This document shows, piece after piece, positions 58,661 through 64,000 of a DNA stretch of 64,000 nucleotides; the first letter of the stretch is position 1, and each line of letters begins with the position of its first letter. This DNA is from Cryptomeria japonica (Eukaryota > Streptophyta > Pinopsida > Cupressales > Cupressaceae). Where the stretch lies: the NCBI RefSeq assembly GCF_030272615.1, contig NC_081415.1, positions 507,671,373 to 507,735,372 on the forward strand, in the 5' to 3' direction. The notes under the pieces are model-generated. The model had not been told where the DNA came from. It worked only from the letters and a program-made list of their open reading frames with translations, and did no database searches. The translations under genes were made by a program, and so were the position numbers.

Positions 58661-59340
58661 ACATAAAATAGTGGTGTGAGGGGAGGGGGGAGTGAGGGCG
58701 GTGGAAGGGTGGGTCCCTCAGACCCCACATCCTTGTGGGGGCCTATGGCCCTATGCTTGTAGGTGTCCACAGGAGGTTGTGTGGCCCCCCTTTCCTTGCA
58801 TGCACAGGTCTGCAGGGGGGTGGAGTTATGCACCCCATAATTCAATACAAATCGCTTAAAAAACTCAAGACTAAATTTGTCACATAACAATGACCTTCAT
58901 TTTCAAAAATCTAGCATCCAATATATAGAAAAAAGAGTCATTTCCCTTTTCAAAAGAATTTGATATTTTAGAGAATCTTTGCCCAAAATAATTTTATGCA
59001 AAACTATTTTGTCATATTCTATGACATATTCTTTATGACTTGTCCTAGTGGGGTTAACACTTGTCCATTATTTCCTCAAATTTGAATTTGAAATTTATTT
59101 TCCCTTGTTGTGCCATGTGTCTTCGCTTCTCTCATTTTGCGTACACCATGTGCTCAATTAATTATTGAGTAATTAAATAATTTCCATTAAATTTATGACC
59201 TCATGTGTGTGTCAACAATTATTTTATTTCCTTTTTATTTAAATTTCAACCTTATTCCATTTATTATTTTTAACTAACATTACTCATAAAATTAATAACA
59301 CTTAGTATAATCAAGGTCTAAAATGAGGGTTATGAAATCG
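58661..59340 (-). mobile_element. Probable 3' LTR part of the gypsy element
   Basis: It lies just beyond the polypurine tract of the minus-strand gypsy element. It includes a G+C-rich 180-bp block (58665-58850) in AT-rich surroundings. The far end of the LTR was not found. Confidence 0.4.
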
Positions 59341-59350
59341 TTCCCCCCTT
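59341..59350 (-). other. Polypurine tract of gypsy element
   Basis: AAGGGGGGAA on the minus strand, about 75 bp after the end of the integrase C-terminal coding, marks plus-strand priming and the 3' LTR start. Confidence 0.7.
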
Positions 59351-59424
59351 AAATTGTGCATCGTCTTGATGCACTTATTTAATATAACAATAAGAAAGAG
59401 TTTATTGTTTATGATAAGTCTAAA

Positions 59425-60740
59425 ACAAAAAAGGAAATATTTGTTGCATCTTATTTGTGTCTTCCCATGTAGCATTCTTTTCATCATACTGATTCCATTG
59501 TACTTTGCATTGATCAACCTCTCTATTATACAATTAGTATTGTTGCCTCTCTAAGACTCTGAATGGATTTATTATTATACCCCCCATTTCTTGGACCTAT
59601 AAGACATCCCAATTCAAAATATGTTTCTCATCAAGTACATACTTTTGAAGGAGTGACACGTGGAAAACATCATGGATTCGACTCAGCTAGGGAGGTAAGC
59701 CACCTGGTACACAAATGGATTAATCTTTTCCAAGTTTTCAAAGGGTCCAACATATCGGGGTGCTAGCTTAGTCCTTTTCCCAAAACTTATGGAACTCTTG
59801 TGAGTTATGACCCTTAGGAAGACTCTTTCTCCCACCTCAAACTCCCTTGGTGTCTTGTTCTTGTCTGTATAAATTTTCTGCGTATCTAAAGCTTCCTTTA
59901 ACCTTTGCCTTTTTTCCTTAGTTTTCCTTTCCATTTATTTCAACATATCTTGACCAATTACTACTCTACCTTCAATATTGTCCCAACTCAAAGGTGCTCA
60001 ACAAGGTCTACCATATAATACTTCAAAAGGTGAAGTAGTTCTTCTACAATCTGATTTGTCCTTTCGTTTTGGCCATCAATTTTAGAATGGTATGCAATCC
60101 TAAAGTTTAATTGTGTTCCAAGAGCTGATTGAAGAGTTGTCCAAAACCTTGATGTGAATCTAGCATCTCTATCTGATATAATTTTCTACAGAATCCTATG
60201 TAACCTAAATATTTCCTTAATAAAGTGCATTGCCAAAGTGGGTGCATCACCAGTTAAGTTCCCTGGTATAAAGTGCACCGCCTTGCTGAGTATATCAATT
60301 ACCACCATTATTGTATCATGTATATAAGGTGGCATGGGTAACCCTTGCACAAATTCCATACTAATGACTTTCATTTGTGATGAGGTACATCATGTGATAG
60401 CCTCATCGGATGTCTATGTTATGCTTTTACCCTTTGGCATTCCAAACATTTAGCCACATATTTAACTATGCCTTTTTTCATCCTTGCTAAAAGTATAGCT
60501 TATTTAGATCTTAATAAAGTTAATTAACCCGTGGATGTCCTGAATAAGGGGTTTTATGGGCCTCAAATAAAACTACCTTTCTTAAGTCCCTTAAGTTTGG
60601 AACATAGATTTTGTTATTGTATCTTAGCAATCCTTCTTCATCTAGCATGTACCCTTCCACCTTAGGATCTCTTGGGTCATATTCTAATGTTAATTTGACT
60701 TGCAAATACCATGGATCATGTCCTTGCTCATTAATTACTT
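59425..60740 (-). pseudogene. Gypsy integrase with chromodomain-like tail
   Basis: Zinc-binding end: LLRYNNKIYVPNLRDLRK, FEAHKTPYSGHPRV. Core: MEFVQGLPMPP, TIMVVIDILSKAVHFIP. C-terminal: GERVFLRVI, KLAPRYVGPFE, HDVFHVSLLQKYV, then VQWNQYDEKNATWED, which resembles a chromodomain-type ending used by chromoviruses to target chromatin. Stops separate these blocks. Confidence 0.82.
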
Positions 60741-60849
60741 CTTAAAATTAGTTTTGAATGTTGTTATGGTCAACAAGTGTCTCCTCCTACTCAGAGCATC
60801 GAACACCCTATTTTCCTTTCCCTTAATATATTCTATTTAAAAGTCATAT

Positions 60850-61990
60850 TCGCTTAGAAATTCTAACCACCTTTTTTGTCTAGTATTTAAGTAGGGTTGA
60901 GTAAAAATGTACTTAAGTCCTTGATTGTCTGATTTTAACTGAAAGGGCTTCCCAAGTAATAAGTGTCTCCATTTTTATAGGGCATGCATAATAGCTGATA
61001 ACTCCAAATGGTGGGGTGCATAATTTACTTCACGAGTTTTCAACTTCATAGATTCATAAGGCACTACTCCATCTTGAATAAGTACTCCTCCTAATCCTTT
61101 AATAGAAGCATCTGTTACAACTATGAAGTGTCCATTTGGAACTGCAACCCTTAAGATAGGTGTTGTAGTTAATTTTTCCTTCAAAATCTGAAATGCTTTA
61201 TCAGTTTGTTATGTCCACACGAACCTTTTACCTTTCCTTTGCAACGATGTGATAGGGTTTTCTATCTTAGAGAATACTTCCACAAATCTCCTATAGTACC
61301 CCGTTGGTCCCATAAAGCTTCCTATCTTTGAAACATTTTTAGGGATTGGCCATTCTACTATTGCCTTTATCTTTTCTGTATCAACCACTATTCCTTCCTT
61401 TGATATGATATGCCAAAGATAGTGAATCTTTTCTTCAAAGAAGGCACATATTGATAATTTCCCATATAACTTATGTTCCCTTAACCTTTGTAAGACTAAT
61501 TGTAGGTGAGCTAAATGTTCTTCCTAGTTTCTAGAGTATATCAAGATGTCATCCAAAAATACCAAGACAAATTTTCCAAGTATTCATGAAGCACACTATT
61601 CATTAGGTTCATAAAAGAAACCAGAGCGTTGGTTACTTCAAAAGGTACTACCGTAAATTCATAATCCCCATATCTAGTCCTAAGGGTTGTCTTTGGAATA
61701 TATTCTTCCTTAATTCTAAGTTGATTATACCTTGATCAAAGGTTTATCTTTGAAAATATTGTTGCTCCTTTCATTTGATAAAAAAGATCTTCTATTTGAG
61801 GTAAGGGGTACCTATTATGTATTGTGACCTTGTTTAACATCCTATAGTCAATGCATAGCCTTAAAGTCCCATCCTTCTTTTTAACAAACAAGACTGGTGC
61901 TCCCCATGGGGATACACTTGGCCTTATTATGGCCTTATTAGCCCCTTTTCTAAGGGTTCCACCAATTGCATTTTGAGTTCTTGTAATTCA
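60850..61990 (-). pseudogene. Gypsy reverse transcriptase and RNase H
   Basis: [51 protein letters not shown], and a catalytic FLDDILIYS that is intact but out of frame after a one-base shift near 61570. RNase H: ILRVAVPNGHFIVVTDAS then KGLGGVLIQDG and HHLELSAIMHAL, with first Asp and Glu present. Confidence 0.85.
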
Positions 61991-62299
61991 GTTGAGTTTA
62001 TTTGGTAAGGTGTCCTTAATATTGGTTCAACTCCTAGTAAAATGTGAATAGAAGTTCAGCTCCTGGTAAAATGTCAATAGAAAAATCAAACTTCCTTTTA
62101 GGGGGTAAGCCTGGTAATTCGTCCGGAAATACATCTTTAAATTCTTGTAGGAGGGGATATTTTCAAATGTTGGAGTATCTTACTCTTCCTTTTCATCAAT
62201 CCAACCATATAGATTAGGTCCCCTTTTGTCCCTTCCTTCTTTAATTACATGGATGATATGGTTTCTATGTTAATAGGTTTAAGCTTTCCTTGTATTTTG

Positions 62300-62500
62300 A
62301 CTCTTCTTCCCCCATCATCCATACATTCAACCACTTTGTTGTAGCAATCCATATTATCTTAGGGATCTTTTAGCCAACTCATCCCAATAATTACATCATA
62401 TAATCCTAGGGGAATCACATAAAGATCTACCCTTGTTTCAAATTATGAAAATTGTACCATTGCTCTTGGTCGCTTCCCTATTTTCCTTATCCCCATACCA
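62300..62500 (-). pseudogene. Gypsy aspartic protease remnant
   Basis: Minus-strand LYVIPLGLYDVIIGMSWL matches the C-terminal flap of gypsy proteases. The catalytic D(S/T)G was not located. Confidence 0.6.
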
Positions 62501-62699
62501 AACTGTCCATGATTATTCCATTTTTTTAACTTTTAATGCTAATTTTCTTAGTAATTTTGGTGACATGAAACATTTAAATGATCTAGTGTAAATTAGAATT
62601 GAAATTGGTTGTTCAAATAGTGTACTCGTAGTTTCCACAAGAACATTTTGAAATCTTGTCCTTCAGTTCCTAACTGCCGCATGAATCCTTTGTTGGGAT

Positions 62700-63861
62700 C
62701 TTTGTTGTGGTTTGTTGGCTCTGATTTGACCTTGCATCCTTGGACATTCTCTAGCAAAATGGTTTCCTCTACACTTAAAACACCCACTTGGTAATCCCCA
62801 CTTTACTTGATTCCTAGGAGGATCATTCCTTGTTTCATTGAACCTCAGTAGATAAGTTATATCCTATTTCATTGGTCATTTCTATTATAACTACCCTTGT
62901 TATTATTGTTTCCAGCCCTCTGATTTTGATAAGGAGGTGGTATTCTTTTAGATGAACTATTCCTTTGATTCTTGTTGAAGTTTGTATTTCCCTTGAATTC
63001 CTGCTTTCTTTTGAATGAATGATTCCTGTTAAAATTTTGCCTTGTTGCTACTAGGACTTGAATCTTCCTTTCTTGTTTTAAATATTTCTCAAGTACCTCA
63101 TTCAAGATTTTAGATCCATGCATGTCAACTTTTTCCCCTATGTTGGTATTTAGCCCCAAATGAACTTCCTAGTTTGACCCTTCTCATCTTTTTGATACAT
63201 GGGTACATACTTTAGCAATTTGGTGAACTTATCCCAATATTGTTGACCTGTCAAGGTCCCTTGTCAAAGATAATAGAATTTTGCCACCTTCTCATCAAAG
63301 AATAATTGTGGTAGTCACCTTTTATGGAAATGGTGAACAAATTGATCCCATGTGATTGTCTCCCTGTTATACCCATTTTGTTCTTTAGTATTAGACCACA
63401 AGTTAGCCGCTTCCCCTTGAGTTGATAGAAACCCCATAATGCCATAGTTATTTCTCTAAAGTCCCAAGTAGTTCAAAGTATTTTTCCATTTCATTCAACC
63501 AATCTTTAGCTCCTTCACAAATTTAATTTCCATCAAAACTAGGTGGGGTAATCTTCTTCAAATCCTTAGATAGATCCAACATATTATTTTCCCTCTTATT
63601 ATCCATCTCATTTACTTGATGGTTGCCAAGGTTTCTATTTTCAGTCTTCCTTCTATTTTTGATGTTTTTATGTCTTTCCCTAAGGTCTTGCATTGATTAT
63701 TCCAAGGAGTTGATCTTATCCCTTTGCTCAATTAACAATTTGATTATAGCTTCAACCCTTATTTCATTATTCCCTTAGTCTTTTTGATTTTCATCATTGC
63801 TAGCTTCCCTTTGCCTCCTAGTAGTGGTGGTACGCCTTCCTCTTCAACTTCCCCATGCCAT
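62700..63861 (-). pseudogene. Gypsy Gag with one CCHC knuckle
   Basis: The candidate ATG is at 63861 (MAWG then a stop). A coiled-coil-like start is followed by the Gag core ITPPSFDGN and GAKDWLNEMEKYFEL. An Asn/Lys-rich linker follows (62890-63160), then the knuckle CFKCRGNHFARECP at 62742-62784. It is broken by stops. Confidence 0.8.
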
Positions 63862-64000
63862 CTAGGTTTTCCTAAAATTTGAATTTCTTAGTTAGTTCTT
63901 GGTTTAAGATATAACAATATATTCCTACTACTATCAACTACCTTCAACTACTCTATTAGATTGTATAAGTTAAAGTGAGCTCAAGGCCTAGACTTGAACC

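Larger units (their letters stand above)
59341..64000 (-). mobile_element. Ty3/gypsy retrotransposon, decayed, 5' end outside window
   Basis: The order on the minus strand is Gag, protease, RT, RNase H, integrase, polypurine tract, that is gypsy order. The 5' LTR and primer site are not in the window. Many stops and frameshifts. Confidence 0.88.

Noticed and set aside
1-64000. CRISPR arrays, bacterial operons, organellar inserts
   Set aside because: No regular spacer arrays, no operon structure, and no recognisable plastid or mitochondrial genes.

Overview
This is plant nuclear DNA, most likely from a gymnosperm, probably a conifer. The reasons are one low-copy gene with a >10 kb intron, AT-rich intergenic sequence, very old nested retroelements, and a recurring LTR family with TGTAATGTCC-type ends. 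The species assignment is inference. No bacterial, organellar or CRISPR features were seen.

The one cellular gene is an HDA8-type histone deacetylase on the minus strand. Exon 1 (25349-25586) and exon 2 (14238-14818) join exactly in phase across a 10.5 kb intron. The last ~100 codons are not recognised, so the next intron probably runs to or past base 1. The gene's introns hold three solo LTRs with matching or near-matching 5-bp target duplications, a complete hAT transposon with intact transposase (8390-11557), hAT relics, and a chimeric pseudogene fragment joining a glucan branching enzyme piece to an aldehyde oxidase/xanthine dehydrogenase piece.

The most unusual feature is an unclassified mobile element present twice in closely related form: copy A at 1-5539 (+, 5' end outside the window) and copy B at 30710-37536 (-). 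A distant relative, copy C, lies near 53.6-54.8 kb (-). A and B share a long leader, one ancestral reading frame of about 1,205 codons now broken by stops, and a conserved ~1.1 kb 3' region with a TATA-like box. Copy B interrupts a LINE in its reverse-transcriptase/RNase H polyprotein, with a 10-bp duplication and exact continuity of the LINE frame. I see no long terminal repeats, no good terminal inverted repeats and no poly(A) tail, so it fits no standard class cleanly.

Layout: 1-5.5 kb element copy A; 5.5-8.1 kb LTR fragment and hAT relic; 8.1-14.1 kb hAT relic holding the intact hAT and a solo LTR; 14.2-25.6 kb HDA8 exons 2 and 1 and the intron between; 26-40.6 kb LINE split by copy B; 40.6-42.6 kb second LINE relic; 42.7-43.0 kb SINE; 43.5-50.4 kb pol-less, Sirevirus-like LTR element; 51.8-52.5 kb Ty3/gypsy RT fragment; 52.5-53.6 kb LTR fragment with a repeated 12-mer; 53.6-54.8 kb copy C; 54.8-59.3 kb repeats and LTR-like sequence; 59.3-64 kb decayed Ty3/gypsy element (-). 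Nearly every coding unit outside HDA8 and the 8.4-11.6 kb hAT is a pseudogene.
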